Source: Segetibacter sp. (lineage in GTDB: Bacteria; Bacteroidota; Bacteroidia; Chitinophagales; Chitinophagaceae). From it: DNA of 64,000 nucleotides. Shown here piece after piece: positions 1-9,383 of this stretch (position 1 is the first letter of the stretch; every line of letters begins with the position of its first letter). Under the pieces are notes generated by a model that searched no databases, was not told the origin of the DNA, and saw only the letters and a program-made list of their open reading frames with translations. Both the position numbers and the translations under genes were made by a program. The stretch lies in contig NZ_JAOQAH010000068.1 in NCBI RefSeq assembly GCF_025963695.1, positions 99,236 to 163,235 of the forward strand, in the 5' to 3' direction.

Positions 1-138
1 ATCAAAGTACTGTAGTTAAATTTACAGGAATTGATAAAAACGCTGCAATTGCCCTCCCTTAAGTCTTCTATATCTATCCTTGCTATCACTTATAAGAAAG
101 GGCTTAATTATTGAAACATTATTAAAAAAGATAACATA

Positions 139-1155
139 TTGCAACAATATACAAAGCCGGCGTATATTATTACAGTTGGCGCTTCAGCAGGAGGTTTAAA
201 TGCAGTAAATGAATTAATTGCTCAATTACCCGAAACCCTAAATGTAGCGGTCTTCATTGTTATGCATTTGTCTAAAGTGGGTGTGGGCGAGTTTTTAGTA
301 ACGAGGCTGCAAAAATACACAGCCTTTACCTGCATCATTCCCCAGGACGGAGACCAAATAGAAGCAGGAAAAATCTACATAGCACCACCTGACAAACACT
401 TGTTAATTAAGGACGGTAAAGTAGCATTGGGTTACGGTCCGGCAGAAAACAGGTGGCGGCCTTCTATTGACGTACTATTCCGCTCCGCCGCAGCCAATTA
501 TGGCAACCGGGTAATAGGAATCATTTTAACAGGCTACCTCAGCGACGGAACCTCAGGTATGGTTGCCATTAAAAAAAGCAATGGATGCTGTATCGTACAA
601 GATCCTAACCAGGCCGAATATCCAGATATGCCCTTATCAGTAATGGAAGCAATGGAAGTTGACTTTTCTGCGCGGCTCGATGAAATGGGAGAAATTATTG
701 AAGCAATCGTTCAAAAAGCGCAACCAGAAACAGATGAAATTGACCAGGATGTATTAAAGGAAGCGCAGATTTCAGAGAATACGGTAACAAGCATTGCAGC
801 AGTATCAACACTGGGCGAAAAAGCGCTTTACGCCTGCCCTGATTGCGGAGGAGGTCTATGGGACGTAGAAAAAAACAGTACTATAAAAAGATTCCGATGC
901 CACATAGGGCATTCTTATTTAGAAAACGATCTTTTTATTAAACAGGGACACAATGTAGAAGCTACACTATGGGTTGCGTTAAGAATGATGGAAGAGCGAA
1001 AAATGTTATTGATGAATATAGGAGCCGAGGAACAAAATAAAGGGCTGCCGAGGCTGTCGCGGCTGCATCAACAGCGGGCAAATGACCTTGAGAGTCACAT
1101 CAGAACTTTGAAAGAATTACTATTCGACACACAGAAAGAGAAATTAGCAGGGTAG
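139..1155 (+). CDS. Stand-alone CheB-type protein-glutamate methylesterase
   Basis: This is a 338-residue CheB methylesterase domain protein without a receiver domain. CheB enzymes hydrolyse methyl-glutamate on chemoreceptors. The catalytic triad is visible: Ser16 in GASAGG, His43 in VMHLS and Asp136 in LSDGTSG; the family stretch RPSIDVLF is also present. The last third carries a zinc-ribbon-like pair, CPDCGG and then RFRCHIGHSY, followed by a helical tail, as in many Bacteroidota CheB paralogues. The start is TTG; no in-frame ATG lies close by. No receptor, CheA or CheW is nearby, so the substrate is unknown and may not be a chemoreceptor. Family assignment is firm; a chemotaxis role is only possible. 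Confidence 0.9.
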   Translation: MQQYTKPAYIITVGASAGGLNAVNELIAQLPETLNVAVFIVMHLSKVGVGEFLVTRLQKYTAFTCIIPQDGDQIEAGKIYIAPPDKHLLIKDGKVALGYGPAENRWRPSIDVLFRSAAANYGNRVIGIILTGYLSDGTSGMVAIKKSNGCCIVQDPNQAEYPDMPLSVMEAMEVDFSARLDEMGEIIEAIVQKAQPETDEIDQDVLKEAQISENTVTSIAAVSTLGEKALYACPDCGGGLWDVEKNSTIKRFRCHIGHSYLENDLFIKQGHNVEATLWVALRMMEERKMLLMNIGAEEQNKGLPRLSRLHQQRANDLESHIRTLKELLFDTQKEKLAG

Positions 1156-1216
1156 CATTTTCCTATTCTCCACACGCTACATATTTAATAAAGCAGGCCC
1201 CTTCTTACAAATGTAA

Positions 1217-2239
1217 TCACACGGCTTCAGCCAGGTCTTCGCTCATCAATTCCTGCGTCTTTACCAGGTTGTGCAATATTTTTGATTGGCGGCGACTTTC
1301 TTCAGCTTTGGCAAAAAATTCTTTTGCCGCGCCGTGGTTTCCCGCTTGTTCAAGATTAGTGGCAATTCGCTCCAATAACATAATCGCTTCTTCAAGCGTT
1401 CGCATCGTGCTCCAGATTTGTTCCTCTATACTTTGAGTAACTCCTGCCAACAAAGTGCTTGAGGAAAAAGCATGACCCGTGTGGCAGCGAAAACGAACAG
1501 AAGTACCTTCTTTAAGACTTATCAATGTGCCGTGACATTCGGGACAAGTAAAAGGGGTAAGTTCCCCTTTGTTTAATATGCCCAACTCAAAGGCATTTTC
1601 ATTAGAAGCGATTATAACTTCCATTTTCATCAGCTCCATTTGCGCAGGTGTAATCTCATGCATTTTCGGTGCATTTTTGTTTATTAATTCTTCAAGCAAC
1701 ATACCCATTTTAGATACAGCTATTGAGTAATCCACATCTACCTCCTTTAGTACATTTACCGGCATACTGTTATACAGCGCTTCTGCAGGGTCTTGTATAA
1801 TTGATAGTCCACCCATATGTTTAATTGACCACATACCCGAAGTACCGTCGTTCAACATACCTGAAAGCACAATTCCTATAACCTTTGCCCCATAGTTGTA
1901 AGCAGCAGAACGAAAAAGAACATCAATCGAGGGACGAAATCTGTTCTCTTTTGGCCCTTTTCTTACCAATATCCTTCCCTTCTCTATCAGCATATGATGA
2001 TCAGGCGGCGCTACATAAATTCGTTTTCTTTTTATCTTTTCTCCATCTTCTGCATGAAAAGCCAAAAGAGGTCCGTAACTGGTTAGTATTTGCGGAAGGT
2101 TACTTGGCGTAGAGGGATGCATATGTAGAACAACAAAAATAGAAGCATCAAAATTTTGAGGCAACGATTTTACAAACTCTATTAAGGCGTTAACCCCACC
2201 TGCCGAAGCACCTATCACTACGATATCCATTTTTTCCAT
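1217..2239 (-). CDS. Stand-alone CheB-type methylesterase, paralogue
   Basis: This 340-residue protein is a second CheB methylesterase paralogue, convergent with the first one. The triad is Ser12 in GASAGG, His39 in VVLHMH and Asp131 in LNDGTSG. A Cys-rich zinc-ribbon-like segment (CPECHGT then RFRCHTGHAF) precedes a helical C-terminus rich in charged residues. There is no receiver domain, so activity cannot be controlled by phosphorylation of its own N-terminus as in enterobacterial CheB. Two ATG codons (at 2239 and 2230) could start translation. It lies 223 bp downstream of the large CheB-CheR-kinase fusion on the same strand, with a repeat copy between them, so co-transcription is possible but not shown. 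Confidence 0.9.
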   Translation of the reverse strand: MEKMDIVVIGASAGGVNALIEFVKSLPQNFDASIFVVLHMHPSTPSNLPQILTSYGPLLAFHAEDGEKIKRKRIYVAPPDHHMLIEKGRILVRKGPKENRFRPSIDVLFRSAAYNYGAKVIGIVLSGMLNDGTSGMWSIKHMGGLSIIQDPAEALYNSMPVNVLKEVDVDYSIAVSKMGMLLEELINKNAPKMHEITPAQMELMKMEVIIASNENAFELGILNKGELTPFTCPECHGTLISLKEGTSVRFRCHTGHAFSSSTLLAGVTQSIEEQIWSTMRTLEEAIMLLERIATNLEQAGNHGAAKEFFAKAEESRRQSKILHNLVKTQELMSEDLAEAV

Positions 2240-2317
2240 TTCTGTCTTTTTAAGCTTTAAGCTCTTTTCTACATTTTAGATACTGCCTGCGTAACAATTT
2301 AAAAGAAACTTAGAAGA

Positions 2318-2376
2318 TTTTTTGTTGACGAACCAATTTGCTACTATAGGCTTTTGTTGCGTCGCACTCTTCAACC
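2318..2376 (-). repeat. Interspersed repeat copy A
   Basis: Copy of the 14-member intergenic repeat. On the minus strand the core GTGCGACGCAAC (2356-2367) is followed by a 23-nt spacer and the box TTCGTCAACAAAAAA (2318-2332). It sits between the start of one CheB gene and the end of the fusion kinase gene. Confidence 0.8.
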
Positions 2377-2462
2377 TTATTTTCGCTACTCAGCTTTCTA
2401 TAAGCACAATAAAAATATTGTGTCTTGTTGCACCAGCTATAAAACAATTAAAAACTTTTTTT

Positions 2463-5400
2463 CTAACTATCCAATGCTTTTTCATTTTCTTCTCTTGTTA
2501 TTTGTACCGCCGGAATGATAATATTAAACGTGGTTCCTTTGCCTTCTTCACTGTACGCCACTATCTCGCCACCATGATTTCTTACAATCTTTCTGCACAG
2601 TGCCAGGCCTATACCTGTGCCCGGATAATCTTCTTTATCATTCAACCGTTGAAAAATTACAAAAATCTGATCGGCAAATTCCTGGGGAAAACCAATACCG
2701 TTATCGCTAACAGAAATCTCGTAATATTTACTGTGCTTTTCTAATTGATTGTAATTACTCAGGTCTTCCGGGGCAAGAGTGCGACACTTAATTGAGACCT
2801 CGGGTGCAGCAGTGCGTGAAGCAAACTTAAGCGCATTACTTAGCAGGTTATGGAAGAGCTGGTTCATTTGTAAAGGAATTGCATCCAGTACAGGTAACCT
2901 TTCAATATTTAACACGGCATTCCTTTCCTGGATCAATAAATCAAAATCACTCAAAACGTCTTTCAACACTTTATTAAGATCTGTTTTTACCAGCTTTTTA
3001 TCAAAGCGCGAAATACGCGAAAAGTTCAACACGTCGTCAATCAGGTTTCGCATTCTCTCTGCCGACAAATTGATCTTTTGGATATATTCTTTACCCTGCT
3101 GCGGAATTAGATCCAGAAACTGTTCTTTAAGCCTCGTTGAGAACGTTATAATTTTTCGCAACGGCTCCTGCAAGTCGTGGCTCGCCACATATGCAAATTG
3201 TGCAAGATCATTATTTGAACGCTCAAGGTTAATATTTACTTCCTGCAGTTCCTGCGTTCTTTCTCTCACCCGGTTTTCCAGTTCCTCATTCAACATCCTC
3301 TTATCATGAACTTCGGTACAAGAACCCGAATAACCGGAAAAGCGGCCATCGGCTTCAAAGGTCGGAACGCCATTATTTAAGATCCAACGGTATTCACCAT
3401 CAAATCGCTTCATCCTGTATTCTATGCTGAAAGGTTTCTTCTCGGTAAAGCTTGAACGGTACGTTGCGAGCACCGTTTCAAGATCGTCTTTGTGTATTCC
3501 CTCGGTCCATCCAGGGCCAACTTCTTTAATTAGAGGCCGACCTGTAAAGGCAAGCCATGTCTTATTTACGAACGTTATATTTTCATCGGTGCCTGCCACC
3601 CATAACATCACAGGTACGCTGTTGGCCATATTCCTTAGCCATTCTTCACGTTCCTCAAGCAATCTTTCTGCCTGCCTGTGTTCTGTTATGTCTTCTATTG
3701 CCAGTAGAATAAGCTGTCGCCCACTTGTTTTTTGTACAATTCTTTTGGCACTTATCAATAATACTTTATCACCAATTCCTTTAAAATATTGTTTTAACTC
3801 GTAGCCATAATGTTGATTATGCCTTGGCAATATGTCCTGCAACAGTTCTTTTAATTCACGTATATTAAATTGCCCCTGCGATACTTCAAAAATTAGCTGG
3901 CCTTCGGTTTCTTCAACTTTAGTATTAAAAGTGCGATAAAAAGCTTTATTAGCCGACCTTACCATTAACTGGTTATCCAAGACCAAAACAGCTTCCCTTA
4001 TTGTTTCTATTACCTTTTCTGCATAATCGTGAGCTTCTGAAAGTTGTTCATTTCTTACCTGCAATTCCTGGTTAATCGTGATGAGTTCTTCATTGCTCGA
4101 CTCTAATTCTTCCTTAGAAGTTTCCAGTTCTTCATTTATACTCTGCAACTCTTCATTGCTCGATACTATTTCTTCATTCGCCGACTGTAGTTCTTCATTT
4201 GCAGCTTCCTGCTCCTCAACCAACGAGCGCATGTCCTGGCGCAAAGCAACCAGCTCCGACTCCAGTTGCTTTACACGCCTGTCTTTTGAAAAATTAGCTT
4301 TCAGATCTGCTGGCGATGGTGTTTTTACTTCTTCAAAAATAATCAGGAGCAGTTTTTCTCCTGTTTGTTCAAATAAAGGAACGATCTCAAATGCCACATG
4401 GTGAATATTACCTTTATGACTAATATCCAAACCTGACACTTTTAGCGCTTCCCCTGATTTTATTACTTTATGTGCCGCGTTTCTTAACTCAAGTTCAAGC
4501 CCGCTTCTTACCATTTTTAATAAATGAAGACTTGCCTTTCCGGGCGAAGGCTCAAGAAACAAACCTGTAGACCCGCGAAATTGTACGATGTCTAAATCAT
4601 AATTTACAATAACACCAGGTGGAACATATTGGGAAAGAAAGATTTTGTCAACTATATTTTCAAGACTTTGCGTTTCTGTGGCTGTTAACTCCTTAACGGC
4701 AGGTTTAACCGGAAGCTTAGGTAATGCACGCTCCGACATTGCATCAGGCTGAAAATTAATATCAAAAAGCGCCGTTGAAACTGCGTCAGCCTTTTTCTCA
4801 TAGATTTTCAGCCTTTTATCTATTGGCATAAAAAGGTTGTTTGAAGAACCAACGGTTTCTGACTTGCCCAGCACCAAATACCCCTTCTTATTTAAAGCGT
4901 AGTGAAAGTTCGACATTATCTTTCTCTGTAAGAAGGTATCAAGGTAAATAAGTAGATTACAACAGCTTATCAGGTCAACACGGGAGAAAGGAGGATCTTT
5001 AAGGATATTGTGAGGGGCAAAAACACAGAAATCTCTTAAACGCTTATTTACACGATAGTGTCCGTCTACTTTGGTAAAAAAGTGTTCAAGTCTTTTAGGC
5101 GATAGCTCCATAACATCTGTAGCGGTATACATACCAACCCTTGCTTTTGTGATAGCTGTTTCACTTAAATCGGTGGCGAATATTTGCACAGCCTTATACA
5201 CATCTGCTTCACCCATTATCTCACATAACATCATAGCCAATGAGTATGCCTCTTCACCCGATGCGCAGGCCGGCACCCAAATTCTTAGTGGATTAGTGGC
5301 AGACTTATCTTTCAGCAATTCAGGCAACAATTCTTTCTTCAGGTATTCTGTCGCTTCCGCATCCCTGAAGAAATGTGTTACATTTATAAGCAGGTCCTGG

Positions 5401-6257
5401 TACAGCAGATTTACTTCCTGCCCCTTGTTCTTTATATACTCTAAATATTCAGGCAGCGAATTCAGCTTATGCAACAACATTCGCCTGATAATCCTTCGCC
5501 TTATCGTGTTTTGTTTGTAGTTGCTGAAGTCTACTCCTGTTACAGATCTTATCTGCCGCAGTATCTTCTTTAAATCCTCCGGTTGAATTTCAGTCGTTTC
5601 GTTCAATTCAACGTCCTCACTTTCTTCATCCTCGGTTTCCGGGGGAATAAGTTTTAACAGGAGAGAAGCATTTTGACTTAAGCGGGTAATCTCCTGGGCC
5701 ATTTCATGGGGAGATAAGACTTTATCCGCCACCGCAGACATTGGCATTGTTTGAAACATCGCCGACTTGTCCTGGGCAAAAGTAATTCCTCCGGCTTCCT
5801 TTACCGCTTTAATTCCGAGAGCACCGTCAGAAGCTGTTCCTGAAAGAATAATAGCAATTGATCCTTCCCGTTTCTTTTCAGCCAGGGAAAGAAAAAAAAT
5901 GTCGATCGGAGAATGTTTTACAGGACCATCCGCCCTATCGTAAAGCTTAAAAGTGCCACCATCGAGGGCCATGTTAGTATTAGGCGGAATGATATACAAA
6001 TTGTCGGGTTTAACGACTGTTCCATGATCCACTTCCGTCACTTTCATTTCCGTTGCTCGTTGCAGAATCTCCGCAAGTGCGCTTTTGTGAGAACGATCAA
6101 GATGCTGGATATACACAAAAGCCATCCCGGTATTATTCGGTAGATTTTGTAAAAGTTCTGTAACTGCTTCCAGACCGCCCGCTGAAGCTCCTATTGCAAC
6201 AATAGGAAAACGCTTTATCTCATTGCTAGCTAAACCGTCTCGCTCTTTGTTATCCAT
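2463..6257 (-). CDS. CheB-CheR-PAS-histidine kinase fusion protein
   Basis: This 1264-residue protein joins receptor-modification and two-component modules. Residues 18-200 are a CheB methylesterase (Ser25 in GASAGG, His52 in YIQHLD, Asp144 in TASDGA). Residues about 235-490 are a CheR methyltransferase with the SAM-binding ACASGEEAYS motif and ISCCNLLIYL. A PAS-like segment follows, then a long Glu/Asn-rich coiled coil (NEELQS-type heptads) and two PAS domains, the second ending near YSGSCTEVHD. The C-terminus is a histidine kinase: H-box SHDLQEPLR, N-box NLLSNALKF, G1 DNGIGF and G2 GTGIGLAL. There are no membrane segments, so it is cytoplasmic. It has no receiver of its own; nearby single-domain regulators are candidate partners. 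The fusion type is known in Bacteroidota; the stimulus is unknown. Confidence 0.93.
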   Translation of the reverse strand: MDNKERDGLASNEIKRFPIVAIGASAGGLEAVTELLQNLPNNTGMAFVYIQHLDRSHKSALAEILQRATEMKVTEVDHGTVVKPDNLYIIPPNTNMALDGGTFKLYDRADGPVKHSPIDIFFLSLAEKKREGSIAIILSGTASDGALGIKAVKEAGGITFAQDKSAMFQTMPMSAVADKVLSPHEMAQEITRLSQNASLLLKLIPPETEDEESEDVELNETTEIQPEDLKKILRQIRSVTGVDFSNYKQNTIRRRIIRRMLLHKLNSLPEYLEYIKNKGQEVNLLYQDLLINVTHFFRDAEATEYLKKELLPELLKDKSATNPLRIWVPACASGEEAYSLAMMLCEIMGEADVYKAVQIFATDLSETAITKARVGMYTATDVMELSPKRLEHFFTKVDGHYRVNKRLRDFCVFAPHNILKDPPFSRVDLISCCNLLIYLDTFLQRKIMSNFHYALNKKGYLVLGKSETVGSSNNLFMPIDKRLKIYEKKADAVSTALFDINFQPDAMSERALPKLPVKPAVKELTATETQSLENIVDKIFLSQYVPPGVIVNYDLDIVQFRGSTGLFLEPSPGKASLHLLKMVRSGLELELRNAAHKVIKSGEALKVSGLDISHKGNIHHVAFEIVPLFEQTGEKLLLIIFEEVKTPSPADLKANFSKDRRVKQLESELVALRQDMRSLVEEQEAANEELQSANEEIVSSNEELQSINEELETSKEELESSNEELITINQELQVRNEQLSEAHDYAEKVIETIREAVLVLDNQLMVRSANKAFYRTFNTKVEETEGQLIFEVSQGQFNIRELKELLQDILPRHNQHYGYELKQYFKGIGDKVLLISAKRIVQKTSGRQLILLAIEDITEHRQAERLLEEREEWLRNMANSVPVMLWVAGTDENITFVNKTWLAFTGRPLIKEVGPGWTEGIHKDDLETVLATYRSSFTEKKPFSIEYRMKRFDGEYRWILNNGVPTFEADGRFSGYSGSCTEVHDKRMLNEELENRVRERTQELQEVNINLERSNNDLAQFAYVASHDLQEPLRKIITFSTRLKEQFLDLIPQQGKEYIQKINLSAERMRNLIDDVLNFSRISRFDKKLVKTDLNKVLKDVLSDFDLLIQERNAVLNIERLPVLDAIPLQMNQLFHNLLSNALKFASRTAAPEVSIKCRTLAPEDLSNYNQLEKHSKYYEISVSDNGIGFPQEFADQIFVIFQRLNDKEDYPGTGIGLALCRKIVRNHGGEIVAYSEEGKGTTFNIIIPAVQITREENEKALDS

Positions 6258-6603
6258 TAAAATGATGCTTTCAATTACGTGTTAATAGTTGAGAATAAAA
6301 AAAGAAACTATTACAATCCGCACTTTTTGTATAACTGAAGAAATTGCGGTAAACAGGCTTTTATCCCTGAGCAAGTATATATAAAATAATCTGTTTAACA
6401 GTCACAATATTTAACTGCTATTACTTCTTTCAACATCAATTGTTTTTGTTTATTAGCATTCGCTCAAAATTTACGATGTACATGAAACTACACCAATGCA
6501 AACACCGATTTCCTTTAAAGAAATGCCAGGGCGATTTTTTTAATATTATTACGCTTTAATATATTTACTGCCTACTTTTGGTTATCTAACACGTTTCTAG
6601 CTA
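6258..6603. other. Gene-free divergent intergenic region
   Basis: This 346-bp AT-rich stretch separates the fusion kinase (minus) from a response regulator (plus). No coding region was found. It should hold promoters for both; on the plus strand TACTTTTG at 6573-6580 matches the Bacteroidota -7 element TAnnTTTG, 23 bp before the regulator start, but a clear -33 TTTG was not seen. Confidence 0.5.
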
Positions 6604-6999
6604 GTGCATAAGACCCTATCCCTTTTAATTGTCGATGACGACGAAGACGACAAGGAAATGTTTATAGAAGCAGTAAGTGAACTGCATCATTCTATAAACT
6701 GTATTAAAGCTTGTAATGGCCTTGAGGCTCTGGAAGTATTAAAAAAAGAGGAAGGACTTCCTGATTTCATCTTTTTAGACCTTAATATGCCGCGAATGAA
6801 CGGCAAACAATGCCTGGAAAAACTTAAGAAGAGCCAGAAATTTCAATCGGTGCCTGTTATTATTTATACCACTTCCAAACTAGCTGAAGATATAGAAGAA
6901 ACCAAAAAATTAGGAGCAGCCCATTTTATATCAAAGCCTAGTTCTATGATTACACTAAAAAAAGAACTGGAACTTGTTTTTTCAAGGGAGTGGCAGTAA
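6604..6999 (+). CDS. Single-domain response regulator
   Basis: This 131-residue protein is a CheY-like receiver with no output domain. It has the acidic pocket Asp11-Asp12-Asp13, the phosphoacceptor Asp59 in FLDLNMP, Thr90 at the end of IIYTT and Lys111 in ISKPSS. The DDDEDDKEMF start is typical of the Rcp1-like regulators that Bacteroidota pair with hybrid or bacteriophytochrome-type kinases. Translation probably starts at GTG 6604. It is divergent from the fusion kinase, which lacks a receiver, so phosphotransfer from that kinase is a reasonable but unproven inference. Confidence 0.9.
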   Translation: MHKTLSLLIVDDDEDDKEMFIEAVSELHHSINCIKACNGLEALEVLKKEEGLPDFIFLDLNMPRMNGKQCLEKLKKSQKFQSVPVIIYTTSKLAEDIEETKKLGAAHFISKPSSMITLKKELELVFSREWQ

Positions 7000-7082
7000 A
7001 TAAAAGGAGTTAAGTTTAGCAGGTGCCACTGTAAGAGGGGCAGTAAATACAACCGTTCACATTTTTGATCTTTGGACTGAAG

Positions 7083-7370
7083 TTAATACTTGACCCTTCT
7101 TCCCCGGATGTTGTTGTTAACTTCAACTGTGCAAAAAGCCAAATATTTTGTTTTTTCTATTCTTGCTGAGTGTTGCTCTGCAAAAGAGGAAAAGCTTTGC
7201 CGCAACTTTTCACATTTTTTCTCCAACTTTTGCAGCTTCAAAAAAGACTCTTTGTCACGTTGTCTTCCAACCTCATCGGAATACACATTTAACGGTATAA
7301 AAAACAACAAAGGGGACTTGTAATTGTAGTAGCCCGGCTTACTCTTTTTAAAACCTGTTCCTTTTTGCAT
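7083..7370 (-). CDS. Small hypothetical protein, doubtful
   Basis: This possible 95-residue protein is not recognised. It is basic, with a central Lys/Glu-rich stretch (KLQKLEKKCEKLRQ) that could form a short coiled coil. There is no signal peptide, and no ribosome-binding site is visible upstream of the ATG. An overlapping frame on the plus strand (7090-7323) looks worse in composition. It is listed because otherwise 7000-7413, between two response regulators, would be empty; it may be non-coding. Confidence 0.25.
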   Translation of the reverse strand: MQKGTGFKKSKPGYYNYKSPLLFFIPLNVYSDEVGRQRDKESFLKLQKLEKKCEKLRQSFSSFAEQHSARIEKTKYLAFCTVEVNNNIRGRRVKY

Positions 7371-7413
7371 GTTTTTGGGTTGAGGTGGGAATGGTTATCT
7401 TCTCTTCTTACAA

Positions 7414-7875
7414 TTATCTTCCTGGTGAGTTCTCTAAAGTTACCTGATTTCGTACTACAAAATTGTATTTACCCGGTTTTTCCCCACTTTCATCTAGCCG
7501 ACTAAGTGCGGTGTTTAAAATTTCTGTTAGCAAATCTGCATTATTTGGCTTCACTATATAATAATGTGCTCCGCCCTTAAATGCTGCGTCTATATGTTTA
7601 ATATAGTGAGATGTAGAATATATGATGACCGGTATATCTTCTAATGCCTCGTTATTTTTTATAAATTTCAAACACTCTAACCCGCTCTTCAGAGGCATGT
7701 TAAGGTCGAGAAATATAACATCCGGCTTTTCATGTGTTTTAAGATAGGTTATACATTCAAGTCCGTGTTTAGCTCTTTCTATCCGGTACTCTGCAGAAAT
7801 TCTCCCAAATGCTTCAACAAAAAAACTATAATCATCTGCATCATCCTCAGCTAGCAGTACGTTGTATTTACTCAT
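7414..7875 (-). CDS. Single-domain response regulator
   Basis: This 153-residue protein is a receiver-only regulator. The acidic pocket is Glu10-Asp11-Asp12, the phosphoacceptor is Asp57 in FLDLNMP, the switch threonine is Thr88 in YSTSH and the conserved lysine is Lys109 in IVKPNN. About 25 residues extend past the receiver fold with no recognisable domain. It belongs to the same Rcp1-like group as its neighbours and has no kinase on its own strand beside it. Signalling through phosphotransfer or protein contact is inferred from the family. Confidence 0.9.
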   Translation of the reverse strand: MSKYNVLLAEDDADDYSFFVEAFGRISAEYRIERAKHGLECITYLKTHEKPDVIFLDLNMPLKSGLECLKFIKNNEALEDIPVIIYSTSHYIKHIDAAFKGGAHYYIVKPNNADLLTEILNTALSRLDESGEKPGKYNFVVRNQVTLENSPGR

Positions 7876-8172
7876 TCTTCTCTAATCTGGTTTACCTGTG
7901 CTAATATTCTTTGCGCCTGTCTACTGCTATGTAGGTGCAAACAACCTGCCGCTTTAATTGGCCAGTACTACTAATAAAAATGACACTAACTTCTACAAAA
8001 CAGGACAGTAGGTTGTGGACTAAATTGCCTATATATGATTAAACTTTAATGCTTGTTTGGGAACTTTAAATAAACAAAAAGCGCGGCGATTTGAGATGGA
8101 GAAAGACGTGTAAGTAAAAAAGAAGTGTTACTTCAGTTATAACGATTTTTGGGTGGATAAAGACGATTAATA
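7876..8172. other. Gene-free region between two response regulators
   Basis: This 297-bp stretch lies between two minus-strand response-regulator genes. No coding frame, repeat copy or strong hairpin was recognised. It presumably holds the promoter of the downstream regulator (7414-7875). Confidence 0.4.
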
Positions 8173-8580
8173 TTAGGCAGCATTACCGCAAAAACTAAGC
8201 ATCTCCTTAGCCAATACAACCAACTGAGTGAAATTGTCAGGCTTTACACGGTAAGCCTTCGCACCTTTGTGCATACAATCTGTGATATACTTTGGATTGC
8301 TCGAAGTGCTTAAAATAATTTTAGGTATGTTTTCGTATCGCTTATTATCGGTAAGATGCTGTAATACTTCTGCGCCGTTCAGCTCAGGCATATTATAATC
8401 GAGAACAATAAGACACGGCAGTTTGCTGTCAGACGTAGTAGATAAAAAATCTATCACTTCTTTACCATCATTTACAATATGCAGGTTGTATGTGCCACAA
8501 ACCTCTGAAAATGCATGAATAATAAGTTCCTGGTCGTCGGGGTCATCGTCTGCAAGCAAAATTGTATGTGTTTCTTTCAT
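8173..8580 (-). CDS. Single-domain response regulator
   Basis: This 135-residue receiver-only protein is the third one in the island. Key residues are the Asp11-Asp12-Asp13 pocket, phosphoacceptor Asp61 in VLDYNMP, the switch region LSTSS near residues 90-94 and Lys113 in RVKPDN. Length equals a bare receiver domain. It is separated from the 7414-7875 regulator by 297 bp, so the two are probably transcribed separately. The function beyond phosphorelay is unknown. Confidence 0.9.
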   Translation of the reverse strand: MKETHTILLADDDPDDQELIIHAFSEVCGTYNLHIVNDGKEVIDFLSTTSDSKLPCLIVLDYNMPELNGAEVLQHLTDNKRYENIPKIILSTSSNPKYITDCMHKGAKAYRVKPDNFTQLVVLAKEMLSFCGNAA

Positions 8581-8699
8581 TGAAGATGCAAATTATAGCA
8601 TCATCTGCACAAATAAAAATGACGAGACCTTATTACCATTTAATAGCCATAAATTAAATTTTTATTAATTATCCAATTGGAAGTCTGATAAATTAGAAA

Positions 8700-8727
8700 C
8701 CACAATCAGGGACTTATCCTAATTGTG
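8700..8727 (-). terminator. Weak hairpin after the SRPBCC gene
   Basis: CACAATCAGG at the left pairs imperfectly with CCTAATTGTG at the right, downstream of the minus-strand SRPBCC gene. The following T-tract is short, so this is a weak terminator candidate. A second small dyad, GCTACC-A-GGTAGC, lies just beyond at about 8737-8749. Confidence 0.3.
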
Positions 8728-8769
8728 ATTTCGCTGCTACCAGGTAGCGACTATTATGGAAGTTATAGC

Positions 8770-9309
8770 CTAACCGCCGACTTTTTCTTGCTCAGGTGTT
8801 CCCTGGTAACCTTCGTCGTGCAGGGCGCCATTTGAATATTTTTGTTGTGGTTGGTTCTCTGTTTGCCGGCCATTACTTAAGAAACCGTGCAAATCAGAAA
8901 GGCCTTTTTCCCATCCGTTTTCATTAGGATGTAAATTTTCCTGGCTTTGAGTATCCTCCTGGTTTACATGGATCTCGCTTCCATTGCCTTTTGCTAAAAA
9001 TTGAATAGTCAGTTTATAACGGGCGTTTTTCGAAGCATCCTCGGGGAAGTGCCAGTTCCATGTGTATACCAACGTCTCATTCACCTTCACCCTCTCGTAG
9101 TTGCCCGATATAATTAAACTGCCGCCGCCGAAGGTGTAGCGCACTTCACCTCCGACCTTCAGATCGTTGCTTACTTCCATTAAATCTTTTCCCATCGGCT
9201 TCCACCATTGCTTCAACTGTTCCGGATCATTCCATGCCTGAAACAATTTTTCTACAGGTACATCAAATTGCTTTGTAGCCTCTACTTTTTGCATATTATT
9301 CGTTTCCAT
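8770..9309 (-). CDS. SRPBCC / AHSA1-like domain protein
   Basis: This 179-residue protein has the start of an AHSA1-type START-like fold: TKQFDVPVEKLFQAWNDPE, then LKQWWKPMG, then GGEVRYTFGGG and the strand pair ESLVYTWNW-like (here ETLVYTWNWHFPED). Such domains form a deep hydrophobic pocket; functions in the family range from Hsp90 activation to small-ligand binding, so the role here cannot be named. The last 40 residues are polar, rich in Gln, Asn and Gly, and look disordered. It has no signal peptide. It is divergent from the cyclophilin gene. Confidence 0.8.
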   Translation of the reverse strand: METNNMQKVEATKQFDVPVEKLFQAWNDPEQLKQWWKPMGKDLMEVSNDLKVGGEVRYTFGGGSLIISGNYERVKVNETLVYTWNWHFPEDASKNARYKLTIQFLAKGNGSEIHVNQEDTQSQENLHPNENGWEKGLSDLHGFLSNGRQTENQPQQKYSNGALHDEGYQGTPEQEKVGG

Positions 9310-9349
9310 AAAAGTTATTTAGATTTAAAGTAATACAATTCCTCTTGCT

Positions 9350-9378
9350 TTTGTTTACACTTATACCTCATACTTTTG
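9350..9378 (+). promoter_or_regulatory. Bacteroidota-type promoter at the cyclophilin start
   Basis: TTTG at 9350-9353, 17 bp, then TACTTTTG at 9371-9378 matches the -33 TTTG / -7 TAnnTTTG consensus. The expected transcription start falls at about 9383-9386, on the ATG at 9384, which would give a leaderless or nearly leaderless mRNA. Confidence 0.5.
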
Positions 9379-9383
9379 ACAAC

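Noticed and set aside
2322..2744. 140-codon plus-strand frame overlapping the 3' end of the fusion kinase
   Set aside because: It is antisense to a firmly identified kinase domain and contains repeat A; the coding signal belongs to the other strand.
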